Source of the DNA: JAWKIW01 sp046331175
Lineage (GTDB): Bacteria > Actinomycetota > Acidimicrobiia > Acidimicrobiales > Acidimicrobilacustridaceae
Assembly: GCA_046331175.1 (NCBI GenBank)
Contig: JAXLRI010000004.1
Coordinates: 558,001-622,000, forward strand
Length of the DNA stretch: 64,000 nucleotides
Direction of reading: 5' to 3'
In this document: positions 54,656 through 64,000 of the stretch, one piece after another
How the letters are laid out: each line of letters starts with the position of its first letter
Position numbering within the stretch: the stretch's first letter is position 1
Notes under the pieces: model-generated
What the model saw: only the letters and a program-made list of their open reading frames with translations
Told to the model about the DNA's origin: nothing
Database searches by the model: none
Made by a program: the position numbers and the translations under genes

Positions 54656-55486
54656 TCAGCGACCGGCGGACCCGGCCACCGCCGGCGGCCGGCCGACGAC
54701 GAGGGCGGCCTGCACCGTGGGGAGCACGTCGTGGACCCGCACCATCGAGGCGCCCGCCGCCAGCGCCCACGTCGCCGTGGCGACGGAGGCCTCGAGGCGA
54801 TCGTCGGCCGGGACGGGCTCGCCCACGCCGTCGGAGTCGGCCAGCAGGCGACCCAATGACGACTTGCGGCTGGTCCCGACGAGCACCGGTCGGCCGATCG
54901 CGACGATGCGGTCGAGGTGGCGCAGCAGCGACAGGTTGTGGGCCAGCGACTTGCCGAAGCCGATGCCGGGATCGACCCAGACCTCGTCCACGCCTGCCTC
55001 CTCGGCGATCGTGACGCACCGGGCGAGGTGGTCGACCACCTCGGCCACCACGTCGTCGTAGGTCGGCGCCTGCTGCATGGTGCGCGGATCGCCCTGCATG
55101 TGCATCGCGACCCATCCGACCCCGAGGGAGGCGGCCACCCCGTGCAGGGACGACGAGATGTCGTTGATGAGGGTGGCACCGGCCGCGACCGCCGCCTCGG
55201 CCACCGCCGGCTTCACCGTGTCGACCGAGACGCGCACGTGCGGCGCGAGCGCCTCGACCACGGGCACCACCCGACGTCGCTCCTCGGCCTCGGGCACGGG
55301 ATCGGCCCCGGGACGGCTCGACTCGCCGCCGACGTCGACCACGTCGGCGCCGTCGGCGACCATCGCCAGTCCGTGGGCGATCGCCGCCTGCGGGTCGGCG
55401 AACCGGCCGCCGTCGGAGAAGGAGTCGGGGGTGACGTTCAGGACCCCCATCACCAACCCGCGGGCGGCGGGCGGCGCCTCGGCCAC
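54656..55486 (-). CDS. folP: Dihydropteroate synthase
   Basis: The 276-residue TIM barrel begins with LVMGVLNVTPDSFSDGG, continues VVDVGGESSRPGADPV and ends VRVHDVLPTVQAAL. Pterin-binding Asp and Lys (WVDPGIGFGKSLAHN, GTSRKS) are intact. This is the target of sulfonamides, and no resistance-like change is obvious. GTG 55486 starts one base after the folE stop. Confidence 0.95.
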   Translation of the reverse strand: MAEAPPAARGLVMGVLNVTPDSFSDGGRFADPQAAIAHGLAMVADGADVVDVGGESSRPGADPVPEAEERRRVVPVVEALAPHVRVSVDTVKPAVAEAAVAAGATLINDISSSLHGVAASLGVGWVAMHMQGDPRTMQQAPTYDDVVAEVVDHLARCVTIAEEAGVDEVWVDPGIGFGKSLAHNLSLLRHLDRIVAIGRPVLVGTSRKSSLGRLLADSDGVGEPVPADDRLEASVATATWALAAGASMVRVHDVLPTVQAALVVGRPPAVAGSAGR

Positions 55487-55487
55487 C

Positions 55488-56192
55488 TCAGCGCCCGTCG
55501 ATGAGGCGCATGGCCTCGAACCGCGTGGCGGTGTTGTCGCGGAACAGGCCGCGCACGGCCGAGGTGACCGTGCTGGCGCCCGGCTTGCGAACGCCCCGCA
55601 TCGACATGCACAGGTGCTCCGCCTCGATGACGACGAGGACGCCCTTCGGTTGGAGGGTGCGCTGCATCTCATCGGCGATCTGGGAGGTGAGCCGCTCCTG
55701 CACCTGGGGCCGCTTGGCGTAGGCGTCGACGAGCCGCGCCAGCTTGGACAGGCCGGTCACCCGCCCGTCGTCGCCGGGGATGTACGCGACGTGGGCCTTG
55801 CCGATGAAGGGGACGAGGTGGTGCTCGCACATCGAGGTGAGCGCGATGTCGCGCACCATCACCATCTCGTCGTGGTCGGCCTCGAACATGACCTGGAGGT
55901 GGTCGCCCGGGTCCTCGCGGAGGCCGGCGAACACCTCGGCGTACATGCGGGCCACCCGGCCCGGCGTGTCGAGCAAGCCGTCGCGATCGGGGTCTTCGCC
56001 GATGGCGAGCAGGATCTCTCGCACGGCCTGCTCGATGCGGGGGAGGTCCACGGGCGCCAACGGTAGGCGAGGCGACCGGTCGGACCGCGCCTCGGGCGAT
56101 CCGTCGCCATCCCTGCCGTCACCGTCGTCGAAGGGCGGGAACGACAGGTCGTCCAGGCTGTCACCGAGGCTGTCGTCGATGGTGTCGGACAC
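55488..56192 (-). CDS. folE: GTP cyclohydrolase I
   Basis: The 234-residue enzyme opens folate synthesis. The zinc and catalytic block RDIALTSMCEHHLVPFIGKAHVAYIP and the end block TRFEAMRLIDGR are typical. The first ~50 residues are a disordered acidic tail (SFPPFDDGDGRDGDG). GTG 56192 has GGAGG 9 nt upstream. It follows ftsH and precedes folP by one base. Confidence 0.95.
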   Translation of the reverse strand: MSDTIDDSLGDSLDDLSFPPFDDGDGRDGDGSPEARSDRSPRLPLAPVDLPRIEQAVREILLAIGEDPDRDGLLDTPGRVARMYAEVFAGLREDPGDHLQVMFEADHDEMVMVRDIALTSMCEHHLVPFIGKAHVAYIPGDDGRVTGLSKLARLVDAYAKRPQVQERLTSQIADEMQRTLQPKGVLVVIEAEHLCMSMRGVRKPGASTVTSAVRGLFRDNTATRFEAMRLIDGR

Positions 56193-56316
56193 GGAGGGCC
56201 GCCTCCTTCGGTTGGCCGTCACCGCAGGACCAGCCCACGGACCGTGCGGGGCACCACGGCCCCGGGCGGCGCATCGACCGCCGCCGACGGTGGAGGGTAG
56301 CGGCCGGGGCCCGCCG

Positions 56317-58350
<2,034 letters not shown>

Positions 58351-58416
58351 GACCGGATCAAGGCTATCGGTCGGTTCCCGCCGGGGACAGGCCGCCGGCC
58401 GGTGGCCCTCGATGGG

Positions 58417-58980
58417 TCAGGAGCCCTCGTCGCCGCGATAGGTGCGGATCTCGGGGAGGTTGCGGTACCGCTCGGCCACGTCGAGCCCGTAGCCCACGAC
58501 GAACTCGTCGGGGATCCGGAAGCCGACGTAGCGCAGGGGCGGCTCGACCTTCTGCTGGCCGTCCTTCACGAGCAGCGCGCAGACGTGCAGCGAGGCCGGC
58601 GATCGCACCTGGAGGTTCTTCAGCAGGTAGTTGAGGGTGAGGCCCGAGTCGACGATGTCCTCGACCACGAGCACGTCGCGGTCGCTCAGGTCGACGTCGA
58701 GGTCCTTGACGATCCGGACGACCCCGCTCGTCTTGGTGGCGCTCCCGTACGACGACACCGCCATGAAGTCGAACTCGACCGGGACCTCGATCTGGCGGGC
58801 CAGGTCGCTCATGAACATGAACGCGCCCTTGAGCACCCCGACGAGCAGCGGGGTGCGGCCGGCGTAGTCGGCGGAGATCTCCTTGCCGAGCTCCGCGATG
58901 CGGGCCTGGAGGTCGTCCGCGGGGACGATCACCCGGCCGAGGTTCGGGTCGGCATCCGGGTCGGCGTCGGGATCGGCCAT
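58417..58980 (-). CDS. hpt: Hypoxanthine(-guanine) phosphoribosyltransferase
   Basis: The 187-residue enzyme salvages purines. The PRPP loop is VLVVEDIVDSGLTLNYL; the N-terminal PLLVGVLKGAFMFMSDL and the C-terminal VVGYGLDVAERYRNLPEI complete the signature. A short Asp/Pro repeat (DADPDADPDADP) leads the protein. It lies between tilS and ftsH, as in many Gram-positives. Confidence 0.95.
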   Translation of the reverse strand: MADPDADPDADPNLGRVIVPADDLQARIAELGKEISADYAGRTPLLVGVLKGAFMFMSDLARQIEVPVEFDFMAVSSYGSATKTSGVVRIVKDLDVDLSDRDVLVVEDIVDSGLTLNYLLKNLQVRSPASLHVCALLVKDGQQKVEPPLRYVGFRIPDEFVVGYGLDVAERYRNLPEIRTYRGDEGS

Positions 58981-59025
58981 GCGGGCAGCAACCTACCGCG
59001 CCCGACGACGGGCGGCCACGGCCCG

Positions 59026-59931
59026 TCAGGGACCGGCAAGATCGGGAGCGGTCCCCTCGCTCGGGGGATCGAGGTGGAGGCGCCCGGCCCGACGCCGGAG
59101 CCGCCATCCCCCGCCGACGTCGGTCGCCACCGCCGCGCCGCGGACGACGCCGAGCGCCCGCTCGAGGGTGGCGGCATCGGGCGGCTGCCCGCCGGGGTCC
59201 GCGGCGCGCAGCCAGGTCCGCAGCGCGGCCCGGGCGACCACGGGCGGGGCCCCCGCGAGTCCGGCCACGTCGGCCGGGTCGAGGCGGGCCGCCTCGTCGT
59301 CGAGGTGGTCGGCCACCTCGGCGGCCCGGTCGGCGGTGCGCACCAGCAGGGGGACGACGTCGCGGTCGGCCACCTGGGCGAGCAGCGGCAGGACCTCGTG
59401 GCGCACCCGGTTCCGGCGCAGGCCCGGATCGTCGTTGGAGGGATCCCGGACCGGGTGCAGGCCCAGCTCGGCGCACAGCGCGTGGGTCTCGGCCCGGCGG
59501 AGGCCGACGATCGGGTGGCGGTCGTCCGGCCGCAGCGCGCCGAGGCCGTGCACGCCGGCGCCCCGCAGCAGGTTGAGCAGCAGGGTCTCGGCGCGATCGT
59601 CGGCGGTGTGGCCGAGCAGCGTCCCCTCCGGCAACGCCGCGTGCCGGGCCGCCCGCGCCCGCGCCTCGACGTTCGGTCCCGGTGGCACGGAGATGCGGAC
59701 CGCCCACGAGCGGGCGCCGAGCTGCTCAGCCGCCTGCGCCACGACCTCGGCCTCCCGCTCGGACCCGGGCCGCAGGCCGTGGTCGACGTGGGCGGCGGTG
59801 ACCTCGCAGCCGGCCTCGACCGCCAGCACCAACAGCGCCAGCGAGTCGGCTCCGCCCGACACCCCGCACACCACCGGCGTGCCGGGCGGTGGGAAGCGGC
59901 AGCGGCCGAGCAGCTCGCCCGGGGTGGCCAT
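59026..59931 (-). CDS. tilS: tRNA(Ile)-lysidine synthase
   Basis: The 301-residue protein has the PP-loop VVCGVSGGADSLALLVLAV and the following HVDHGLRPGSEREAEVV and LLGHTADDRAETLLLNLLRG motifs, then GLGALRPDDRHPIVGLRR. It modifies the CAU anticodon of minor tRNA-Ile and is essential. It is shorter than the E. coli form, lacking the last domain, as is common in actinobacteria. ATG 59931 is 21 bp after the metalloprotease stop. Confidence 0.94.
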   Translation of the reverse strand: MATPGELLGRCRFPPPGTPVVCGVSGGADSLALLVLAVEAGCEVTAAHVDHGLRPGSEREAEVVAQAAEQLGARSWAVRISVPPGPNVEARARAARHAALPEGTLLGHTADDRAETLLLNLLRGAGVHGLGALRPDDRHPIVGLRRAETHALCAELGLHPVRDPSNDDPGLRRNRVRHEVLPLLAQVADRDVVPLLVRTADRAAEVADHLDDEAARLDPADVAGLAGAPPVVARAALRTWLRAADPGGQPPDAATLERALGVVRGAAVATDVGGGWRLRRRAGRLHLDPPSEGTAPDLAGP

Positions 59932-59951
59932 GGACGGTGCCGATCCGCCGG

Positions 59952-61019
59952 TCAGGCGACGGCGGGACGGACCCGGGCGATCCAGAGCTCTGGTTCGCGG
60001 ATCTCGACCAGCGACGGCAGGAGGTCGGGGCCGGTCCACGCCCGGTCGAGCAGCGCCGGGCCGCCGGCGGCCTCGACGGCGGCGATGAACGCCTCACCCT
60101 GCTCGTACTGGTTGATCTTGGCCTCGAGCCCGATGAGCTGCTGCAGCAGCCTGGTGAGGCCCTGGGTGGACTTGCGCCGCTGCCGCAGCACCCGACCGAA
60201 CCGCGCCGCGTTGGGGATGCGGCCCTGCCCGGCGCGGTCCATGGTGACGTCACCGTGGCCCTCGAGGAGGCTCATCATGCCGCTCACCCGATCGAGCACC
60301 TCGCGCTGCTCGGGTGACGCGACGAGCGTCATCACACCGCCCTCCGCCAGGGGGTTGGTGCCCGACCGGATGGACTGGGCGACGCGGTCGAGCGCGTGCA
60401 GGAACCGCGTGGGATCGGGGTCGACCGCCTCCATCGTCTGCTCGACGAGGCCGAGGAAGTGCTCGCGCATCCACGGCACGCCGGTGAACTGGGCGCGGTG
60501 GGTGACCTCGTGCAGGGCGAGCCACAGGCGGAACTCGCGCGGCGGGAAGGCGTACTGCTTCTCGAGCGCCAGGACGTTCGGGCCCACGTAGTAGACGAGG
60601 TCCTGGTCCTGGGGGTTCTCCTCCTCGATGATCAGCAGGTCGTACTGCCCGAGGACGCGGCCGGACATCCAGCCGAGGAGGAGCCCGACCTCGGCCCCGG
60701 CCACCTTCTGCGCGACGGGGGCGAACGCGGTGGCGGTGAGCCGGTCGGCGAACCGGTCGAGCAGCGGCCGCAGCAGCCGCTGGAACGAGGCGATGTTGGC
60801 GCGGATCCAGCCGACGCGATCGGTGATGCGCGCCCGAGCCGGCCCGGCCAGCGACCGCAGCCCCGTCTCGGCGGCGACGAGCTCCTCGGCCTCGGCCGTC
60901 AGCTCGGTGAAGTCGGGCTCGAGGGAGTCCCAGTGGTACGACTCGGCGAAGGGCTCCCGGCCCGACACCCGGACGGCGATCCGCTCGGCCAGCGACCAAT
61001 CGATGGTCGGGCCGCTCAC
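59952..61019 (-). CDS. DUF2342-type zinc metalloprotease
   Basis: The 355-residue protein has HEXXH as ALHEVTHRAQF, and the flanking WMREHFLGLVEQTMEA and ISGMMSLLEGHGDVTMD-like stretch (VSGMMSLLEGHGDVTMDR), the signature of an actinobacterial family sometimes linked to F420 synthesis. The role is unknown. It regularly stands next to tilS-hpt-ftsH. GTG 61019 lies 4 bp after a 42-aa membrane-peptide gene. Confidence 0.85.
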   Translation of the reverse strand: MSGPTIDWSLAERIAVRVSGREPFAESYHWDSLEPDFTELTAEAEELVAAETGLRSLAGPARARITDRVGWIRANIASFQRLLRPLLDRFADRLTATAFAPVAQKVAGAEVGLLLGWMSGRVLGQYDLLIIEEENPQDQDLVYYVGPNVLALEKQYAFPPREFRLWLALHEVTHRAQFTGVPWMREHFLGLVEQTMEAVDPDPTRFLHALDRVAQSIRSGTNPLAEGGVMTLVASPEQREVLDRVSGMMSLLEGHGDVTMDRAGQGRIPNAARFGRVLRQRRKSTQGLTRLLQQLIGLEAKINQYEQGEAFIAAVEAAGGPALLDRAWTGPDLLPSLVEIREPELWIARVRPAVA

Positions 61020-61023
61020 GGCG

Positions 61024-61152
61024 CTACTTCCGCGGGTAGCGGGGCAGCACGACCTTGTAGACGTAGCCGATGGCGACGGCGATGCAGAGGAGGATGGCCG
61101 GCACCACGAGGGCCACGGCGATCCAGAAGTGCCACACGACGGCGAGGACCAT
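61024..61152 (-). CDS. 42-residue single-pass membrane peptide
   Basis: ATG 61152 begins MVLAVVWHFWIAVALVVPAI and runs to KVVLPRYPRK at TAG 61024-61026. A single hydrophobic helix (about 4-32) is followed by a short basic tail. It is too small for many gene finders. It ends 4 bp before the metalloprotease start, so the two are coupled, and the peptide may anchor or regulate that protease. Codon use is like that of the neighbours. Confidence 0.65.
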   Translation of the reverse strand: MVLAVVWHFWIAVALVVPAILLCIAVAIGYVYKVVLPRYPRK

Positions 61153-61220
61153 GGCCGCATCCTAGATCGACGCCGGGCCGCGTCCCCAAGCCGCCAGGGC
61201 GGCGGCACCCCGGCCGGTGG

Positions 61221-61547
61221 TCAGGCACGCGTCCCGGGTCCGGCCAGGGCGTCACCGGGACCGTCGGAGCCCTCGGCCGGCGTGCCGTCGGTCAGCCGGG
61301 TGAGCTGCTCGAGCTGGTCGGCCACCCGCGCCCGCAGCGAGTCGGGCACCTCCTCGGTGCACCGGTGCCGGATGACCATCCGCAGCTCGGCCTCGAAGTC
61401 GAACGCCTCGAGGCACGGGTTGCAGTCGTCGAGGTGCCGGCGGATCGTGACCCGCCGCTCCTCGGTCAGCTCGCCGTCCAGGAAGGTGTACAACTCGGCG
61501 AGCGCTTCCTCGCAGGCAGTGTCATGGTCGTGGTCGTGGTCACCCAT
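61221..61547 (-). CDS. rsrA: Zinc-binding anti-sigma factor, RsrA type
   Basis: The 108-residue protein has the ZAS motif H38-x3-C42-x2-C45 in RRHLDDCNPC, with Cys12 upstream and an N-terminal His/Asp-rich stretch (GDHDHDHD). It would hold SigR until thiol oxidation expels zinc. ATG 61547 begins 4 bp after the sigR stop, the usual operon. Confidence 0.9.
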   Translation of the reverse strand: MGDHDHDHDTACEEALAELYTFLDGELTEERRVTIRRHLDDCNPCLEAFDFEAELRMVIRHRCTEEVPDSLRARVADQLEQLTRLTDGTPAEGSDGPGDALAGPGTRA

Positions 61548-61551
61548 GTGC

Positions 61552-62217
61552 TCACTCCGCCAGGACGGGACGCGGTTCGCTCGCTCCCGGGGCGTCGGAT
61601 CCATCTGGTTCGTCGGGGGGTTCGAGGCCGGCCTCCGCCGCCGCCTCGCCGAAGCGATCGCCGGTGAGGCCCCGCTCGCTGGCGAACTCGTACAACCGCT
61701 TCTGCAGGGCCTTTCTTCCCCGGTGCAGCCGGCTCATCACGGTGCCGATCGGGATGTCGAGGATCTCGGCGATCTCCTTGTAGGCGAAGCCCTCGACGTC
61801 GGCCAGGAGCACCGCCATCCGGAACTGCTCGGGAAGAGCCTCGATCGCCTCCTTCACCTCGCCGTCGGTGAACCAGTCCATCAGCTCGTCCTCGGCGCTG
61901 CGGCTGGCCGCGGCGGCCTCGAGGCCACCGAGGCGGCGGTAGAGGTAGAGGTCTTCGGCCTCGTCGAGCGCTGACTCGTCGGGTCGGCGCTTCTTCGCCC
62001 GGTAGCTGTTGATGTAGGTGTTGGTGAGGATGCGGTACAGCCAGGCCTTGAGGTTCGTGCCCTCCTGGAAGCCACCGAAGCCGCGGTAGGCGCGCAGGTA
62101 CGTCTCCTGCACGAGGTCCTCGGCGTCGGCGGGGTTGCGCGTCATGCGCATCGCCGCCGCGTAGAGCGAGGACATGAAGGGCATCGCCTGCTCGGCGAAG
62201 GTCGCCTGGTCGGCCAT
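61552..62217 (-). CDS. sigR: RNA polymerase sigma factor, SigR/SigH (group 4, thiol stress)
   Basis: The 221-residue protein has region 2 (MRMTRNPADAEDLVQETYLRAYRGFGGFQEGTNLKAWLYRIL) and region 4 (ALPEQFRMAVLLADVEGFAYKEIAEIL...GTVMSRLHRGRKALQ). A C-terminal 35-residue tail is low-complexity. Paired with RsrA it controls disulfide and proteotoxic stress genes. ATG 62217 follows TAGCCT by 7 nt, so a leaderless promoter is likely; no clear GGAAT/GTT autoregulatory site is seen. A hairpin and short ORF lie upstream. Confidence 0.93.
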   Translation of the reverse strand: MADQATFAEQAMPFMSSLYAAAMRMTRNPADAEDLVQETYLRAYRGFGGFQEGTNLKAWLYRILTNTYINSYRAKKRRPDESALDEAEDLYLYRRLGGLEAAAASRSAEDELMDWFTDGEVKEAIEALPEQFRMAVLLADVEGFAYKEIAEILDIPIGTVMSRLHRGRKALQKRLYEFASERGLTGDRFGEAAAEAGLEPPDEPDGSDAPGASEPRPVLAE

Positions 62218-62224
62218 CCCGGCC

Positions 62225-62230
62225 AGGCTA
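62225..62230 (-). promoter_or_regulatory. -10 hexamer TAGCCT upstream of sigR (leaderless)
   Basis: TAGCCT ends 7 nt before ATG 62217 and lies downstream of the hairpin at 62278-62307, so this promoter would be free of that terminator. Confidence 0.5.
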
Positions 62231-62341
62231 CCGGGGATGGCCGGCGCGGACCCCGGGCGACGGGCGGACGAAAAAGTGATGGGGCCCCGGCGTACCGGGA
62301 CCCCATCGGTCGTGCACCTTCGGATAGAGACAACACTCCAT
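62228..62341 (-). CDS. Possible 37-residue leader peptide upstream of sigR
   Basis: ATG 62341 opens MECCLYPKVHDRW and the frame ends at TAG 62228-62230, 10 nt before sigR. Two adjacent Cys codons, both TGT (rare in such GC-rich DNA), come at positions 3-4. The reading frame runs through a strong hairpin with a T-tract. The layout resembles a Cys-codon attenuator, but the ATG lacks a ribosome site and the hairpin may simply be the terminator of the upstream amidohydrolase. No homologue is recognised. Confidence 0.3.
   Translation of the reverse strand: MECCLYPKVHDRWGPGTPGPHHFFVRPSPGVRAGHPR
62271..62307 (-). terminator. Intrinsic terminator (hairpin plus T-tract), minus strand
   Basis: Stem GATGGGG-C-CCCGG with CCGGG-A-CCCCATC (13 positions, one mismatch) closes a CGTA loop. 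On the minus strand it is followed by ATCACTTTTTCG, a proper T-tract. It lies 127 bp after the amidohydrolase stop and 61 bp before sigR. It is the only hairpin I found in the window with a clear T-tract. Confidence 0.75.
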
Positions 62342-62433
62342 CGGCACGTCGAGCCGCGCACTTGAGCAGATTCTGCGACGACGGACCTCGACGACCGGTC
62401 GGTCCGGACGTGAGGGGCGCCGTCCCCGAAGAC

Positions 62434-63657
62434 TCAGGTGCGGTCGAGCGACAGCATCGAGATGGCGTTGCCGCGCAGCACCTTGTAGGCGATGTCGTCG
62501 TCCACCCCGGCCAGGAGCTTCTCGACGTACTCCTTCGAGTGCGGCCAGGTCGTGTCGGTGTGCGGGTAGTCGGTCTCGAAGCAGATGTTGTCCCGGCCCA
62601 CCGCGTCGAGGTTGGCGAGGCCGTGGTGGTCGGCGGTGAAGCACCCGAAGATGCGGCCCCAGTAGTAGGTGCTGGGAGGTTCGGGGATGCGCTCCTTGGT
62701 GTGCATCCAGCTGTCGTGGTGCTCCCACACGGTGTCGGCCCGCTCGAGGGCGTAGGGGATCCAGCCGATCTGGCCCTCCGAGTAGGCGAGCTTGAGGCCG
62801 GGGAACTGGATGAGCTTGCCCGAGAAGAGCCAGTCGGCCATCGACGCGAACGAGTTGTTGAACGCCAAGGTCCCGCCGACCGCCTCAGGGGCGTCGGGCG
62901 ACGCCGCCGGGGTCGTCGACGACGAGCCGATGTGCATGCAGATCGTGACGGCGTGGTGGTCGCAGGCGGCGAAGAACGGATCCCAGTGGTCGGTGTGGAT
63001 GCTCGGCAGGCCGAGGCGGGGCGGGATCTCCGAGAAGCACACCGCGTGCACGCCGCGCGCGGCGTTGCGCTCGACCTCGGCGGCCGCGAGGAGAGGATCC
63101 CACAGCGGGATGATGATGAGCGGGATGTTCACCCCACCGGACGGGGCGCACCACTCCTCCACCATCCAGTCGTTGTAGGCCTGGACGCACGCCAGGGCGA
63201 GCTCCTTGTCGGCGGCCTCGGAGAAGGTCTGCCCGCAGAAGCGGGGGAAGGTGGGGAAGGGCAGCGAGCCGTCGACCCAGTTGAGGGCGAAGTCCTCGAC
63301 CCGGGCGTCACGGTCGTAGCAGCCGGGTCGCATCTCGTCGTAGGTCACCGGCGTCATCTGCATGACGGTGCGGTCGAAGCGGGTCACGTCGCCGTCGGGG
63401 GTGGCCTCGAGCGGGATGGCGACGAAGCGCTTGTGGACGTAGATGACCTGGTCCTCGTAGACCCAGCAGTCGCCCGGCTCGCCGTCGGGATCGATGGTGT
63501 TCGTGTACTTGGCGCCCGGCTTGTGCACGAAGGGCGCCCATCGCTCGCGCACGACCCGGGGCCCCCGCTCACGGTGCTTGGCCGGCAGCCAGGCCTGCCA
63601 GACGTGGGGTGGCTCCACGACGTGGTCGTCCACGCTGATGATCTTCGGCGGCTCCAC
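62434..63657 (-). CDS. Amidohydrolase-family (Amidohydro_2) metal-dependent hydrolase
   Basis: From GTG 63657, which has GAGGAGG 5 nt upstream, the protein is 407 residues. It opens IISVDDHVVEPPHVWQAWLP, then VTICMHIGSSS and the late FETDYPHTDTTWPHS, typical of Amidohydro_2 decarboxylases and hydrolases. The frame is open to GTG 63684. The substrate is unknown. A CCTGAC-N6-GTCAGG operator just upstream matches that of the thiolase operon, so it may belong to the same lipid or aromatic regulon. Confidence 0.88.
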   Translation of the reverse strand: MEPPKIISVDDHVVEPPHVWQAWLPAKHRERGPRVVRERWAPFVHKPGAKYTNTIDPDGEPGDCWVYEDQVIYVHKRFVAIPLEATPDGDVTRFDRTVMQMTPVTYDEMRPGCYDRDARVEDFALNWVDGSLPFPTFPRFCGQTFSEAADKELALACVQAYNDWMVEEWCAPSGGVNIPLIIIPLWDPLLAAAEVERNAARGVHAVCFSEIPPRLGLPSIHTDHWDPFFAACDHHAVTICMHIGSSSTTPAASPDAPEAVGGTLAFNNSFASMADWLFSGKLIQFPGLKLAYSEGQIGWIPYALERADTVWEHHDSWMHTKERIPEPPSTYYWGRIFGCFTADHHGLANLDAVGRDNICFETDYPHTDTTWPHSKEYVEKLLAGVDDDIAYKVLRGNAISMLSLDRT

Positions 63658-63695
63658 GTCGACCTCCTCGGCCGGTCGGGCCACCCGGCCCGTTA

Positions 63696-63713
63696 CCTGA
63701 CGTTCGTGTCAGG
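63696..63713. promoter_or_regulatory. Palindromic operator CCTGAC-N6-GTCAGG
   Basis: CCTGACGTTCGTGTCAGG differs at one base from the operator at 15860-15877. TAACCT at 63711-63716 on the minus strand is a possible -10 that it overlaps. It lies 39 nt before the amidohydrolase start. Confidence 0.65.
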
Positions 63714-63791
63714 TTAGCGGTGCCGCGCCGAGCACGCCGCGCTCCGCCGCGCCGGCGAGGACCGGCGGGCCGCGGTTCGGGACGTCGGCCG

Positions 63792-63867
63792 TGGAGCCCG
63801 AGAGGAGAATCGAACTCCTGACCTGCTCATTACGAGTGAGCCGCTCTGCCGACTGAGCTACTCGGGC
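63792..63867 (-). tRNA. tRNA-Thr (CGU anticodon)
   Basis: The 76-nt gene on the minus strand has acceptor GCCCGAG/CTCGGGC, D arm, anticodon loop CTCGTAA (CGT), T arm with TTCGATT, discriminator U and an encoded CCA. It is intact, reads ACG codons, and shares its acceptor end with the att fragment at 7936-7980. Confidence 0.95.
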
Positions 63868-63971
63868 GGGGCGCCGAGCATAGCCCGCCCCCTGCGACCG
63901 CCCCCAAGGCGTTGCGGGCCGTTCCACCCGCCCGCGCCGGTGGACCCGCGGCAGCCGTCGAGACCTCCCAC

Positions 63972-63977
63972 TACCAT
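63972..63977 (+). promoter_or_regulatory. -10 hexamer TACCAT of the truncated right-end gene
   Basis: TACCAT followed by 8 nt and GTG 63986 matches the leaderless pattern seen elsewhere in the window. Confidence 0.45.
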
Positions 63978-63985
63978 CGGCCACG

Positions 63986-64000
63986 GTGTTCCTGCGCCCG
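63986..64000 (+). CDS. First codons of a gene cut by the window edge
   Basis: Only GTG-TTC-CTG-CGC-CCG (VFLRP) is visible. The start is inferred from the upstream TACCAT hexamer. No function can be given. Confidence 0.35.

Noticed and set aside
62218..62300. SigR-type autoregulatory promoter (GGAAT/GTT) upstream of sigR
   Set aside because: No GGAAT with a properly spaced GTT was found; only a TAGCCT hexamer near the start is seen.

Overview
This 64 kb window is very GC-rich chromosomal DNA from an actinobacterium. The gene set (CarD, DisA-RadA, an LppM-like lipoprotein, a DUF2342 metalloprotease, a SigR/RsrA-type thiol-stress pair, an F420-dependent LLM enzyme, ClpC, and TetR-type operators beside acyl-metabolism genes) points to the class Acidimicrobiia or a near relative. 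That placement is inference from gene content. Many genes have a TANNNT hexamer only 6-8 nt before the start codon, so much of the transcription appears to be leaderless.

Left end (1 to about 7,980): the right-hand end of an integrated conjugative or mobilizable element. It holds the tail of a winged-helix-like protein, a tiny ORF, a MobF (TrwC/TraI-type) relaxase-helicase and a TraD/VirD4-like coupling protein, the last three chained by GTGA start/stop overlaps. After these come two AT-richer cargo genes on the other strand: a secreted trypsin-like protease with a C-terminal lectin-like propeller, and a secreted Thr-rich protein. The element ends at a 45-nt duplicate of the 3' half of a tRNA-Thr(UGU) gene, which looks like the attachment-site repeat. 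The intact tRNA and the integrase are not in the window.

8-24 kb: a STAS-domain protein, three lipoproteins (a DUF3558-like one, a beta-lactamase-fold protein lacking its catalytic motifs, and one with a DUF4352-like C-terminus), a SNF2-family helicase with a small coupled partner, a bacterial serpin, a Zn-ribbon/OB-fold plus thiolase pair behind a palindromic operator, the carD-ispD-ispF-rlmB cluster, a Crp/Fnr regulator and a dienelactone-hydrolase-like enzyme. 23-40 kb: disA-radA, an LLM oxidoreductase, an intact serine hydrolase, an SRPBCC protein, an LppM-like protein, a FrnE-like DsbA, clpC, a polyprenyl synthase, a fatty-acid desaturase with an operator on its promoter, a two-component system and an orphan ABC solute-binding lipoprotein.

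40-64 kb: mostly minus-strand cofactor and housekeeping genes. In transcription order these are an amidohydrolase, sigR-rsrA, a 42-aa membrane peptide, the DUF2342 protease, tilS, hpt, ftsH, folE-folP, then (after a plus-strand Tat amine oxidase) a pseudo-phosphatase-like protein, folB, folK, a DUF2520 protein, panC, panD and nadB. After a plus-strand PAP2-YihY pair come a diacylglycerol-kinase-like protein, nadC, coaX, an epimerase, a PlsC-like acyltransferase and an alpha/beta hydrolase. Together they make folate, pantothenate/CoA and NAD and handle membrane-protein quality control. A tRNA-Thr(CGU) and the first codons of one more gene close the window. The points most worth a second look are the att site and cargo, the short coupled ORFs, the possible Cys-codon leader upstream of sigR, the shared CTGAC...GTCAG operators, and several enzymes whose catalytic residues are replaced.
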